Position numbers and translations under genes: made by a program. A DNA stretch of 64,000 nt. It comes from Rhodobacter huangdaonensis. GTDB lineage: Bacteria > Pseudomonadota > Alphaproteobacteria > Rhodobacterales > Rhodobacteraceae. Below are positions 17,083-25,322 of this stretch, piece after piece. Every line of letters starts with the position of its first letter. Position 1 is the first letter of the stretch. The stretch is taken from NCBI RefSeq assembly GCF_004022465.1, contig NZ_SAVA01000002.1:248001-312000 (forward strand), read 5' to 3'. The notes beneath the pieces were generated by a model. The model searched no databases, had not been told where the DNA came from, and saw only the letters and a list, made by a program, of their open reading frames with translations.

Positions 17083-20000
17083 GCCAGGACCAGATCCCCG
17101 ACGAGGCGCATCCGCTCGGCATTCCCGAGCATCGCCTCGGCATCGCCGGCCGGCTGACGCGGGCTTTCATCGGCTCGGCGCTGACGCCGCTGATCATCCT
17201 TGCGGCGCTCGCCGTCGGTCTGGTCGCGCTGGTCTCGCTGCCGCGCGAGGAAGAGCCGCAGATCTCGGTGCCGATGGTCGACATCCACCTGCAGGCCCCG
17301 GGCCTGAAGGCCGAGGATGCGATGAAGCTCGTGACCGAGCCGATGGAGACCATCATCAAGGGCATCAACGAGGTCGAGCACGTCTATTCGCAGACCTCGG
17401 ACGATTCTGCGCTGGTGATGGCGCGCTTCGTCGTCGGCACCTCCTCGGACGCGGCAATCCTGCGCGTGCACGAGAAGGTCAAGGCGAACATGGACCGCAT
17501 CCCCACCGGCATCGACGAGCCGATCATCGTCGGCCGTGGCATCGACGACGTGGCGATCGTGGCGCTGACCCTCTCGGGCAAGCCCGGCGAGGAGATCGGC
17601 GCGAACGACCTGACCCGCATCGCGCGCGAGCTGCAGACCGAGGTGACGAAGATCGACAATGTCGGTCTGACCTACATCGTCGGCGAGGCGACCGAGGCGA
17701 TCCGGATCGAGCCCGATCCCGAGAAGCTTGCGATGTATGGCGTCACACTGCAGCAGCTGTCGAACAAGGTCGAGCAGGCAAACCGCGCCTTCAACACCGG
17801 CAAGCTGCGCGATCAGGGCGAACAGATCGACCTCGTCGCCGGCAAGACGCTGACCGCGCCGGCCGAGATCGCGGGGCTTCTGCTGACCACCCGCGATAGC
17901 CGCCCGGTCTATGTGGCCGACGTGGCGAAGGTCGCTTATGTCGGCGACACCTCGGACCACATCGTGGCCAATGTCACCCGCGAGAACGGCACGCTCGACC
18001 GCCGCCCGGCGGTGACGGTGGCGATCGCCAAGCGCGCCGGGGCGAATGCCGTGGTGGTGGGCGAGAAGATCCTCGAACGTGTGCACGAGCTTGAAGGTTC
18101 GCTGATCCCGTCGACCGTCGAGGTGCAGGTCACCCGCGACTATGGCGAGACTGCGAACGAGAAGGCGAACGAGCTCTTGTTCCACCTCGGCCTCGCCACG
18201 GTGTCGATCATCGCGCTTGTCTTCTTCGCGATCGGCTGGCGGGAAAGCATCGTGGTGGCGATCGTCATTCCGGTGACCATCCTGCTGACGCTGTTCGCGG
18301 CGAACATCATGGGCTTCACGCTGAACCGCGTCAGCCTCTTCGCGCTGATCTTCTCGATCGGCATCCTCGTCGACGACGCGATCGTGGTGATCGAGAACAT
18401 TGCGCGGCACTGGGCGATGAAGACCCCGGGCACCCGCATCGCGAAGGCGATCGAGGCGGTGGCCGAGGTCGGCAACCCGACCATCGTCGCCACGCTGACC
18501 GTGGTCGCGGCGCTGCTGCCGATGCTGTTCGTCAGCGGGCTGATGGGCCCCTACATGTCGCCCATTCCCTCGGTCGCCTCGGCGGCGATGATCTTTTCCT
18601 TCTTCATCGCGGTGATCGTCACCCCCTGGCTGATGGTGAAGATCGCGGGGCGCGCCGACATGTCCTCGCATGCCGAGGGGCCGGGCCATCACGCCGGCGG
18701 CAAGCTCGGCGCGCTCTACGAGCGGGTGGCGCGGCCGGTGCTGCGCACCAAGCGCACCGCCTGGGCCTTCCTGATCGCCGCGATCGTGCTCAGCTTCGGC
18801 TCGCTCGGGCTGCTTTACACCAAGCATGTCACGGTGAAACTCCTGCCCTTCGACAACAAATCGGAGCTGAGCGTGGTGATCGACCTGCCCGAGGGCTCCT
18901 CGGTCGAGGCGACGGATGCGGTGGCGCAGCAGGTGGCCGAGGTGGTGACGCAGCTGCCCGAGGTGATCTCGGTGCAGACCCACGCCGGCGCCGCGGCGCC
19001 GTTCAACTTCAACGGGCTGGTGCGGCACTACTACCTGCGCGAATACCCCTATCAGGGCGACGTGCAGATCAACCTGACGAACAAGGCCGACCGCGACCGC
19101 AGCTCGCATGAGATCGCGCTTGATGTGCGCGAGCGGATCGCCAAGCTCGACCTGCCGAAGGGCACCAGCCTGAAGACGGTCGAACCGCCGCCCGGGCCCC
19201 CGGTGATGGCGACGCTTCTGGCCGAGGTCTATGGCCCTGATCCCGAGACCCGGCGCGCCGCCGCCGCGAAGATCCGCATGGCCTTCGAAAGCGTGCCCTT
19301 CATCGTCGATGTCGACGACAGCTTCGGCACCCAGGCCCGCCGGCTGCGTGCCACGGTGAACTCGGACGATCTCGAGTTCTACTCGGTGCAGGAAAGCGAC
19401 GTCTTCGACACGCTCGGCCTGCTGAACGGCTCGACCACGGTCGGCTATTCGCACCGCGGCGACGAGCGCTCGCCGCTGCCGATCGTGATGGCGCGGGCGA
19501 AGGGCGACCGGGTGATGAACGAGGCGACGCTGTCGACGCCGATCCCGGCGAACGTGTTGCCGGGCGCGCGCGGTGTGGTCGAGCTGGGCGACGTGGTGAA
19601 GGTGCAGGAGGAGAAATCCTCCTTCCCGATCTTCCGCCACAACGGCCGCGAGGCGGAGATGGTGACGGCGGATCTTGCCGGCACCTTCGAGGCACCGCTT
19701 TACGGCATGATCGCGGTCGACGCGGCGCTCGACAAGATCGACTGGGCGCCGGGCGAGAAGCCGGTGGTGTCGCTGCATGGCCAGCCCGACGACGAGAGCC
19801 ATGTGACGCTCTTGTGGGACGGCGAGTGGGAAGTGACCTGGGTCACCTTCCGCGACATGGGCGCGGCCTTCGGCGTGGCGCTCCTCGGGATCTACATCCT
19901 CGTGGTGGCGCAGTTCGGCTCGTTCCGGCTGCCGCTGGTCATCCTGACGCCGATCCCGCTGACCTTCCTTGGCATCATGCTCGGCCACCTGATCTTCCAC

Positions 20001-20318
20001 GCGCCGTTCTCGGCCACCTCGATGATCGGTTTCATTGCGCTCGCGGGCATCATCGTGCGCAACTCGATCCTGCTGGTGGACTTCATCCGCCACGGCAATC
20101 ACGAGGGCAAGTCGGACATCGACGTGCTGGTCGAGGCGGGGGCGATCCGGTTCAAGCCGATCCTGCTCACCGCGATCGCGGCGATGATCGGCGCGGTGGT
20201 GATCCTCGCCGACCCGATCTTCCAGGGGCTGGCGATCTCACTGCTGTTCGGTCTGCTCAGCTCGACGCTGCTCACCGTGCTGGTGATCCCGGCGATCTAC
20301 CGGATCTTCAAGACCTGA
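17079..20318 (+). CDS. RND efflux transporter permease subunit
   Basis: 1079 residues with typical RND architecture: helix 1 at about 36-56, then PREEEPQISVPMV (the conserved strand after helix 1), a porter loop, a helix block from about 367, a second porter loop and a last helix block from about 925. The proton-relay pair is in GILVDDAIVVIEN (Asp near 431-432). Helix 10 reads AGIIVRNSILLVDF, with Arg where AcrB has Lys. It works with the adaptor encoded just upstream, with four-base overlap. It is not a close match to the first permease in this window. A terminator follows. Confidence 0.93.
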   Translation: MSQDQIPDEAHPLGIPEHRLGIAGRLTRAFIGSALTPLIILAALAVGLVALVSLPREEEPQISVPMVDIHLQAPGLKAEDAMKLVTEPMETIIKGINEVEHVYSQTSDDSALVMARFVVGTSSDAAILRVHEKVKANMDRIPTGIDEPIIVGRGIDDVAIVALTLSGKPGEEIGANDLTRIARELQTEVTKIDNVGLTYIVGEATEAIRIEPDPEKLAMYGVTLQQLSNKVEQANRAFNTGKLRDQGEQIDLVAGKTLTAPAEIAGLLLTTRDSRPVYVADVAKVAYVGDTSDHIVANVTRENGTLDRRPAVTVAIAKRAGANAVVVGEKILERVHELEGSLIPSTVEVQVTRDYGETANEKANELLFHLGLATVSIIALVFFAIGWRESIVVAIVIPVTILLTLFAANIMGFTLNRVSLFALIFSIGILVDDAIVVIENIARHWAMKTPGTRIAKAIEAVAEVGNPTIVATLTVVAALLPMLFVSGLMGPYMSPIPSVASAAMIFSFFIAVIVTPWLMVKIAGRADMSSHAEGPGHHAGGKLGALYERVARPVLRTKRTAWAFLIAAIVLSFGSLGLLYTKHVTVKLLPFDNKSELSVVIDLPEGSSVEATDAVAQQVAEVVTQLPEVISVQTHAGAAAPFNFNGLVRHYYLREYPYQGDVQINLTNKADRDRSSHEIALDVRERIAKLDLPKGTSLKTVEPPPGPPVMATLLAEVYGPDPETRRAAAAKIRMAFESVPFIVDVDDSFGTQARRLRATVNSDDLEFYSVQESDVFDTLGLLNGSTTVGYSHRGDERSPLPIVMARAKGDRVMNEATLSTPIPANVLPGARGVVELGDVVKVQEEKSSFPIFRHNGREAEMVTADLAGTFEAPLYGMIAVDAALDKIDWAPGEKPVVSLHGQPDDESHVTLLWDGEWEVTWVTFRDMGAAFGVALLGIYILVVAQFGSFRLPLVILTPIPLTFLGIMLGHLIFHAPFSATSMIGFIALAGIIVRNSILLVDFIRHGNHEGKSDIDVLVEAGAIRFKPILLTAIAAMIGAVVILADPIFQGLAISLLFGLLSSTLLTVLVIPAIYRIFKT

Positions 20319-20346
20319 TCCGGGGCGGAGCGAGACCGACAATCGG

Positions 20347-20377
20347 ACACCCGGCGGCGACGCCGGGTGTTCGCGTT
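20347..20377 (+). terminator. Terminator after the second RND operon
   Basis: ACACCCGGCG, GCGA loop, CGCCGGGTGT: a 10-base perfect stem, followed by TCGCGTT. Confidence 0.75.
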
Positions 20378-20480
20378 CCGGGGCAGGGGTGCGACATTCG
20401 GGCACGGCAGATGTGATCGCTCCCCCACGCGGCGCGGCGCTAGTCTGGAGCTGTCACAGGGGTGACGCATGGAGGATGAG

Positions 20481-20696
20481 ATGCACAGCGTCTTGAAAGC
20501 GTCGGTCGTGGTTCTGGCCGTCGCAGCCGGTTTCGTGCCAGTGCGGGTGTTTGCCGAGCCCAGTTGCACCGACTGGATGGATCAGGGCGATGGTACTTCC
20601 TGGAAGGAATGCGTCGACGATGACGGCGTGCAGCACTGCTACAAGGTGAACAACACGCCCGGCAGCACGGGCTATGAGGTCAGTTGCTCCGACTGA
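20481..20696 (+). CDS. Small secreted Cys-containing protein, unknown function
   Basis: 71 residues. MHSVLKASVVVLAVAAGF is a clear signal peptide, with likely cleavage after VFA. The mature part is about 47 residues, acidic, with four cysteines (SCTDWMDQ, KECVDDDG, QHCYKV, VSCSD) that could form two disulfides. I recognise no family. I start at 20481 because GGAGG is five bases upstream; the ATG at 20469 overlaps that Shine-Dalgarno. A strong terminator follows, so it is a stand-alone transcript between the second RND pump and the SqrR-like gene. Confidence 0.7.
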   Translation: MHSVLKASVVVLAVAAGFVPVRVFAEPSCTDWMDQGDGTSWKECVDDDGVQHCYKVNNTPGSTGYEVSCSD

Positions 20697-20720
20697 ACCA
20701 CGGCACCAGCGCACGGGCGG

Positions 20721-20750
20721 GCCGCTCCGGGAAACCGGGGCGGCTTTTTC
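20721..20750 (+). terminator. Rho-independent terminator after the small secreted protein
   Basis: GCCGCTCCGG, GAAA loop, CCGGGGCGGC (one G-U pair), then TTTTT. Confidence 0.9.
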
Positions 20751-20775
20751 TGCCGGGGGATCGGGGCAGGCGGGC

Positions 20776-21147
20776 TCAGATGCCCTTGCAGAACATCTCG
20801 TAGACGGTTTCGACGACGCGGATCGCCTTCGGATCACTCAGCGAGTAATAGATCGCCTTGCCCTCGCGGCGGCTGGTCACCAGCCCCTCGAGGCGCAGCC
20901 GCGCCAGTTGCTGGCTGACCGCGGCCTGCCGCGATTCCAGCAGGTTCTCGAGCTCGGTCACCGTCTTCTCGCCCGAGGAGAGATGGCACATGATCATCAG
21001 CCGACCTTCGTGCGCGAGCGCCTTGAGCAGGTTCGATGCCTCCTGCGCGCGGCTCATCAGCTCTTCTGCGTCGAGCCGTGCACAACGCTCGGCGGGGTCT
21101 GCCGCCGTCGCTTCGGTCTGGATGATGTCTTGCCCGTCCGCCGCCAT
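20776..21147 (-). CDS. ArsR-family repressor, SqrR/BigR/YgaV-like persulfide sensor
   Basis: 123 residues with a winged-helix ArsR fold: LKALAHEGRLMIMCHL (helices 1-2), VTELENLLESRQAAVSQQLARL (HTH recognition), GLVTSRREGKAIYYSL (wing). Cys54 (MIMCHL) and Cys120 (MFCKG) are 66 residues apart, the same spacing as the two redox cysteines of R. capsulatus SqrR and Xylella BigR; a tetrasulfide link between them releases DNA in those proteins. The metal-site motif ELCVCDL of ArsR/SmtB members is absent. Cys22 lies in an N-terminal extension. Probable target: the ATTC-N8-GAAT sites in this window (inference). Confidence 0.88.
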   Translation of the reverse strand: MAADGQDIIQTEATAADPAERCARLDAEELMSRAQEASNLLKALAHEGRLMIMCHLSSGEKTVTELENLLESRQAAVSQQLARLRLEGLVTSRREGKAIYYSLSDPKAIRVVETVYEMFCKGI

Positions 21148-21342
21148 GATGCGCTGCGTTCTCCTTCGCTGCCACGGCCGCTCCGGCTTGGCGAAGGGAC
21201 CGTCTGGGCAACGGGATTAGCACGGCTGCGCAGGAGAATCGAGTGGTCGGCGCGTTTTGTCGCGGTGCCAAGGCGCACAGCCGGGCTGCGCCAGGGCAGA
21301 ACTGCCTGCGCAGTGAGCGGATTGCTGCCGGAATAGGGCGGA

Positions 21343-21453
21343 TCAGGCCGATTTCGGCGCGCGCGGGGCCGGGCGCAGGCGGCGCAGCAGCTCGGTCACG
21401 CCGGCCGTGACGATGACCAGAAGGGCGATGCTGTCGAAGCTCAGGTAGCTCAT
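21343..21453 (-). CDS. 36-residue putative membrane peptide
   Basis: A short ORF. The start ATG is preceded by CGGAGGATGG, a strong ribosome site with GGAGG about five bases away. The product has one hydrophobic helix (SIALLVIVTAGV, about 8-19) and then a basic, proline-rich tail (RRLRPAPRAPK), so the N-out/C-in single-pass form is likely. It lies on the same strand as, and 195 bases upstream of, the SqrR-like gene. I know no family for it. Confidence 0.55.
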   Translation of the reverse strand: MSYLSFDSIALLVIVTAGVTELLRRLRPAPRAPKSA

Positions 21454-21653
21454 TCCATCCTCCGTTTCCGGCCGTGCCGGGGCGCCGGGCCGTTTCCGCG
21501 CGGCGCCTCGGTCTCCGGCTATCGGCGGAATGCGGCAAAATCCGGGCAGGCAGGCGACTTTCGCGCGGCTTCGCCGGGAAGCCCCGCGCAGGGGGTTGAT
21601 TTTCCTGCGCCCGGCCCGATACCCAAGGGGCGAAGCACGCGAAGAGGTCCGAC

Positions 21654-22622
21654 ATGCTGCATGCCTTCACTGCCGGAAAACGCGGGCTTGCGCGGATGGG
21701 CCAGGAGACGCCGATGGCGCCCGGCTCGCAGATCGCGCATGCGCTCTGGATCGACCTCTATCGCCCGCTCGACAGCCAGATCGCCGCGGTCGAGGGGCTG
21801 GGGATCGAGGTGCCGACGCTTGCCGACATGGAGGAGATCGAGATCTCGAACCGCCTCTATCGCGAGAACGGCTCGGATTTCATGACCGTCGTGCTGCCCG
21901 GCCAGACCCCGGACGGGCGCCACATCTCGGGCCCGGTCACCTTCATCCTGACCGCCGAGCGGCTGGTGACGGTGCGCCACCACGCGCCGCGCTCGTTCGA
22001 GACCTATCCCGAACGCGCCGACCGCTCGACCGCCGGCTGCACCTCGCCCGAGCGGATCTTCCTTGGCCTGATCGAGGAAATCGTGGCGCGCCAGGCCGAC
22101 CTGCTCGAGGGCATCGGGCGCGGGCTCGATTCGGTCTCGGTGCATGTGCTGGGCGACGCGAGCCCGGACGAGCTGCAGCATGCGCTGGGCGAGGTCGGGC
22201 GGCAGGGCGAATTGCTGGGCCGGATCCGGCTCGCGCTGCTGACGCTCGAGCGCGCGCTGTCGTTCTACGACCAGACGCTGGCCACCCATCCGCAGGGCAA
22301 GGACCTGCACACGATCATCAAGGGCCAGATCCGCGACATCGGCTCGCTCGCGGTGCATGGCGATTTCCTGTCCTCGCGCGTGTCGCTGTCGGTCGATGCG
22401 ACGCTCGGCATGATCAACCTCGCGCAGAACACCACGGTGCGGATCGTCTCGGTGGTCGCCGCGCTGTTCATGCCGCCGACGCTGATCGCCTCGATGTACG
22501 GGATGAACTTTGCCGCCATGCCCGAGCTCGACAAGCCCTGGGGCTATCCTTTCGCGATCGGGCTGATGATCGCCTCGGCGCTTGGCACCTGGGCGTTCTT
22601 CAAGTGGAAGGACTGGCTTTAA
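21654..22622 (+). CDS. corA: CorA-family divalent cation channel/transporter
   Basis: 322 residues. A large N-terminal cytoplasmic alpha/beta domain and long stalk helices are followed by two C-terminal membrane helices. The selectivity motif is present as YGMNFAAMPEL, with Gly-Met-Asn at 283-285 just after helix 1. CorA proteins move Mg2+ (or Co2+/Ni2+; the ZntB branch moves Zn2+) across the inner membrane as pentamers. GAGGT lies eight bases before the chosen ATG. It ends convergently with, and overlaps by four bases, the lipoprotein gene. Confidence 0.9.
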   Translation: MLHAFTAGKRGLARMGQETPMAPGSQIAHALWIDLYRPLDSQIAAVEGLGIEVPTLADMEEIEISNRLYRENGSDFMTVVLPGQTPDGRHISGPVTFILTAERLVTVRHHAPRSFETYPERADRSTAGCTSPERIFLGLIEEIVARQADLLEGIGRGLDSVSVHVLGDASPDELQHALGEVGRQGELLGRIRLALLTLERALSFYDQTLATHPQGKDLHTIIKGQIRDIGSLAVHGDFLSSRVSLSVDATLGMINLAQNTTVRIVSVVAALFMPPTLIASMYGMNFAAMPELDKPWGYPFAIGLMIASALGTWAFFKWKDWL

Positions 22623-23098
22623 CGCGGGCAGATCCTGGTCTGCGGGTCGAGCCGGACATACTCGCGCGCCGAGATCTTCGTCATCTTCTGCGACTTGCTC
22701 CAGGTGCTGTTCCATTTCTGCAGCACGCCGTTGCGATAGTAGCGCCCCATCAGCCCGGTCACCATCGGCGCCGGGATGTTGGTGCCGATGAAATGCGGCG
22801 CGTGGAAGGCGATCACCAGTTTCGGCCCGAGGCAGGCATTGGGCAGCGTCGTCAGCATCGTGCAGGCCGAGGCGCAATAGCCGCGGATCTCGACCCGCCG
22901 GCCTGATTTCGCCAGCTGCTCGCGCCGGGCGATATAGCCGGTGACATTGCCGCCGTCGTCGTTGCGGATCACGATCGGCGCCTTGTCCGAAACCCGCACC
23001 TCGCCCGGGCCATTGCCGCCGGCCTCGGTCTCGGTGACGCAGCCGGCAAGCACGAGGCCGGCAAGGAGGAGGGGGAGAAGGCGGGTCTTGCGGCGCAT
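22619..23098 (-). CDS. Lipoprotein with a ClpP-like (COG3904-type) core
   Basis: 159 residues. The lipobox LAGC puts the lipid on Cys20, so it is membrane-anchored in the periplasm. After a short strand region comes IRGYCASACTML (Ser77) and, about 20 residues on, IAFHAPHF (His99 or His102). This pair of motifs recalls the Ser and His positions of small periplasmic ClpP/crotonase-like proteins. Protease activity is not shown. Four cysteines beyond the lipid site could form disulfides. It shares a short overlap of stop codons with corA. Confidence 0.65.
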   Translation of the reverse strand: MRRKTRLLPLLLAGLVLAGCVTETEAGGNGPGEVRVSDKAPIVIRNDDGGNVTGYIARREQLAKSGRRVEIRGYCASACTMLTTLPNACLGPKLVIAFHAPHFIGTNIPAPMVTGLMGRYYRNGVLQKWNSTWSKSQKMTKISAREYVRLDPQTRICPR

Positions 23099-23189
23099 CT
23101 GGGGGGTCTCCTGTTCGCAGCTCGGCCAGACGATAGGCGCGGCACCGGCGCAGGCAAGCCCCGGCGCGGGCCTGCGGCGGGTTTCCGCC

Positions 23190-23765
23190 TCAGCGCGTCA
23201 GCACCAGCCGGTCGCGGTCGAACTCGACCCTGGCGAAGCGGGTGAGATAGCTCATCCCCATCAGCGAGCCGTCCATCTCGCTGCGGTTCACCACGGCACG
23301 GAGGTTGCGGTCGTGGATCGGGCCGAGATCCATCGTCCCGATCCGCACCGGCGCGGTGGCGACGGTGCCGTTCGCGGTATTGGCGCTGCCGATGAAGGCC
23401 AGCCCCGCGGTGTCGATGCCCGCCCGTTCCGCGTCGCGCCGGGTCAGCACGATGTCGGTCGCCCCGGTGTCGACGACGAAGCGCACCGGCACGCCATTCA
23501 CCTCGGCAGTGAGGTAGTAATGCCCGTCCGGGCCGAGCGGCGCCTCGATCCGCCCGTCGGTGAGCACCGCCTGTTGCGGCACGAAGCTCTTGCGGATGTC
23601 GCCCCACATGCCGAAGACCGCGACGAGGCCGAGCACGATCAGCGCCCAGACCATGATCTGCTGCAGGCTGCGTGCGGGATGGCGGCGGAAGGCGGTGAAG
23701 AAATAGCCGGCCAGTGCCATCAGCAGCAGCACGAGATAGACGAGGTTCGGCGAGATGTCGGTCAT
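23190..23765 (-). CDS. Membrane-anchored retropepsin-like aspartic protease (TIGR02281-type)
   Basis: 191 residues with two N-terminal helices (about 8-24 and 37-53), then a periplasmic domain with FVVDTGATDIVL; the catalytic Asp is residue 99 of the DTGA motif, and the later LMGMSYLTRF segment completes the half-pepsin fold. Such clan AA proteases work as dimers, one Asp from each chain. The substrate is unknown. It sits between the ClpP-like lipoprotein and marC, all on the minus strand. Confidence 0.85.
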   Translation of the reverse strand: MTDISPNLVYLVLLLMALAGYFFTAFRRHPARSLQQIMVWALIVLGLVAVFGMWGDIRKSFVPQQAVLTDGRIEAPLGPDGHYYLTAEVNGVPVRFVVDTGATDIVLTRRDAERAGIDTAGLAFIGSANTANGTVATAPVRIGTMDLGPIHDRNLRAVVNRSEMDGSLMGMSYLTRFARVEFDRDRLVLTR

Positions 23766-23816
23766 GGGGCCTCCTGCCCCGGGGATGTAGGGGGCAGGGG
23801 CACCGCTGTCACCCCC

Positions 23817-24452
23817 TCAGCGGCCGAAGAAGGGGCCAAGCAACCCCGAGCCGCGCAGCCCGTCGAGCATGAACTGCACCGCCAGCGCGGCCAGCAGCAT
23901 GCCCAGAAGCCGCGTCACCACCATCGTTCCGGTGCGGCCCAGAAGCCGCTCGAGCGGCGTGGCGATCAGGAACATCGCGAAGACGCAGGCGAGCACGGCA
24001 AGCATCACCAGATGCACGACGAGCAGATGCACCCCGTCCGCCCCGGGCGCGCCGGCAAGCAGGATCATCGTCGCCATCGCGCCGGGCCCGGCGATCAGCG
24101 GTGTCGCCAGCGGGAAGACCGAGGGATCGTCGGTGTGGGGGTCGGCCGATTGCCCCTCGCGCCGCTCGGTGCGCCGCTCGAAGAGCATGTCGAGGGCGGT
24201 GAGGAACAAGAGCATGCCGCCGGCGATGCGGAAGGCGGGCATCGAGATCCCGACGCCGGCGAGCAGCTTGTCGCCGAAGAGCCCGAAGAGGGTGAGCAGG
24301 ATCGTCGCGATGACCAGCGCCCGCAGCCCGACCTTCAGCCGTGCCTGCCCCGTCATCCCGCGGGTGAGCGCGATGAACAGCGGCGCAAGGCCGATCGGGT
24401 CGACGACCACGAAGAGGGTGACGAAAGCGGTGATGGTTTCGGCGGAGTTCAT
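23817..24452 (-). CDS. MarC-family inner-membrane protein
   Basis: 211 residues, six predicted helices. It has the MarC/UPF0056 motifs VVVDPIGLAPLFIALT near the N-terminus and PLATPLIAGPGAMATMILL in the middle. The family was once linked to multiple antibiotic resistance, but its transport role is unsettled. The start MNSAETITAF follows the family; an in-frame ATG at 24572 would add a non-hydrophobic stretch overlapping the tat regulatory region. It is divergent from tatA. Confidence 0.88.
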   Translation of the reverse strand: MNSAETITAFVTLFVVVDPIGLAPLFIALTRGMTGQARLKVGLRALVIATILLTLFGLFGDKLLAGVGISMPAFRIAGGMLLFLTALDMLFERRTERREGQSADPHTDDPSVFPLATPLIAGPGAMATMILLAGAPGADGVHLLVVHLVMLAVLACVFAMFLIATPLERLLGRTGTMVVTRLLGMLLAALAVQFMLDGLRGSGLLGPFFGR

Positions 24453-24495
24453 GGCCGGACAGTAGCGCGCGGATTTCGGGCGATCCATGGGCACG

Positions 24496-24526
24496 CACGC
24501 AAAAACTTGCGTGATTTGGTGAAATC
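24496..24526. promoter_or_regulatory. Two adjacent small palindromes between marC and tatA
   Basis: CACGCAA-AAAC-TTGCGTG (24496-24513) is immediately followed by GATTT-GGTG-AAATC (24513-24526). They lie in the 158-base divergent spacer. They could be a repressor operator or a leader structure for either gene. Confidence 0.4.
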
Positions 24527-24610
24527 GGTCTTTGATTGCCCCCACGCAGCCCGTAAATGTTGCGAAAGACAATCACAGGTGCGGCCCTCCCGCACCGGCT
24601 GGAGACTGAA

Positions 24611-24829
24611 ATGCTCAACAACATCGGCCTTCCCGGCCTGCTTCTGATCGCCGTCGTCGTGCTCGTGCTTTTCGGCCGGGGCAAGGTCTCGTCGCTGATG
24701 GGCGAGGTCGGCAAGGGCATCACCGCCTTCAAGAAGGGCGTGAACGACGGCACCAAGGAGATCGAGGACGCCAAGGTGGACGAGGCGCGCGACGTGACGC
24801 CCACGCCCACGGATAAGGACAAGGCCTGA
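24611..24829 (+). CDS. tatA: Twin-arginine translocase subunit TatA
   Basis: 72 residues: a short N-terminal helix (about 5-20), the FGRGK hinge motif, an amphipathic helix (SLMGEVGKGITAFKKGV) and a charged tail. TatA oligomers form the membrane pathway for folded proteins carrying RR signal peptides. The start is the ATG before LNNIGLPG; the longer frame from 24557 runs through the promoter region. It is first in a tatA-tatB-tatC-DUF815 operon. Confidence 0.95.
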   Translation: MLNNIGLPGLLLIAVVVLVLFGRGKVSSLMGEVGKGITAFKKGVNDGTKEIEDAKVDEARDVTPTPTDKDKA

Positions 24830-24854
24830 GCCGGCCGGCCGGGGCGGACGCGCC

Positions 24855-25322
24855 ATGTTCGACATCGGTTGGAGTGAACTGCTGCTGATCGGCGTGGTGG
24901 CGCTGATCGTGGTGGGTCCCAAGGACCTGCCCGTGATGTTCCACACGCTCGGGCGGCTGACCGCCAAGGCGCGCCAGATGGCGCGCGAGTTCAGCCGCGC
25001 GATGGAGGATGCCGCGAAGGAGACCGGCATCAACGACGTCGCGTCGGACCTGAAGGGCATCGCCTCGAAGAAATCGCTCGGTCTCGAGGCGCTCGAACGT
25101 GCCACCGAGAAATTCGAGAAATGGGATCCGAAGCTGCCGGGCACGGCGAAAGCCGCGGCTCCCGCCGCGCTGCAGCCCGATCCGGAGCTGGCGGCCGAGC
25201 TTGACGCGGCCGAGGCGGAATACGAGCCGGGCGACGCGCCCGAGCCGGGCATGACGACGGCCGACACCGCCGCCGCGGCCCCGGCTGCGCCGGCCGGTGA
25301 CGCAGAGAAGGGGAAGGCATGA
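24855..25322 (+). CDS. tatB: Twin-arginine translocase subunit TatB
   Basis: 155 residues starting MFDIGWSELLLIGVVALIVVGPKDLP, i.e. the TatB N-terminal helix with the conserved Glu8 and GPKDLP hinge (given here as separate motifs: IGWSELLLIG and VGPKDLP). A long amphipathic helix (GRLTAKARQMAREFSRAME) and an Ala/Pro/Glu-rich tail follow. With TatC it forms the signal-peptide receptor. Its stop overlaps the tatC start by four bases. Confidence 0.93.
   Translation: MFDIGWSELLLIGVVALIVVGPKDLPVMFHTLGRLTAKARQMAREFSRAMEDAAKETGINDVASDLKGIASKKSLGLEALERATEKFEKWDPKLPGTAKAAAPAALQPDPELAAELDAAEAEYEPGDAPEPGMTTADTAAAAPAAPAGDAEKGKA

Noticed and set aside
16108..20318. Assignment of the second RND pump to a named heavy-metal (CusA) or drug (AcrB) system
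   Set aside because: No metal-relay Met residues or substrate-defining motif could be read with confidence, so it was left as a generic RND pump.
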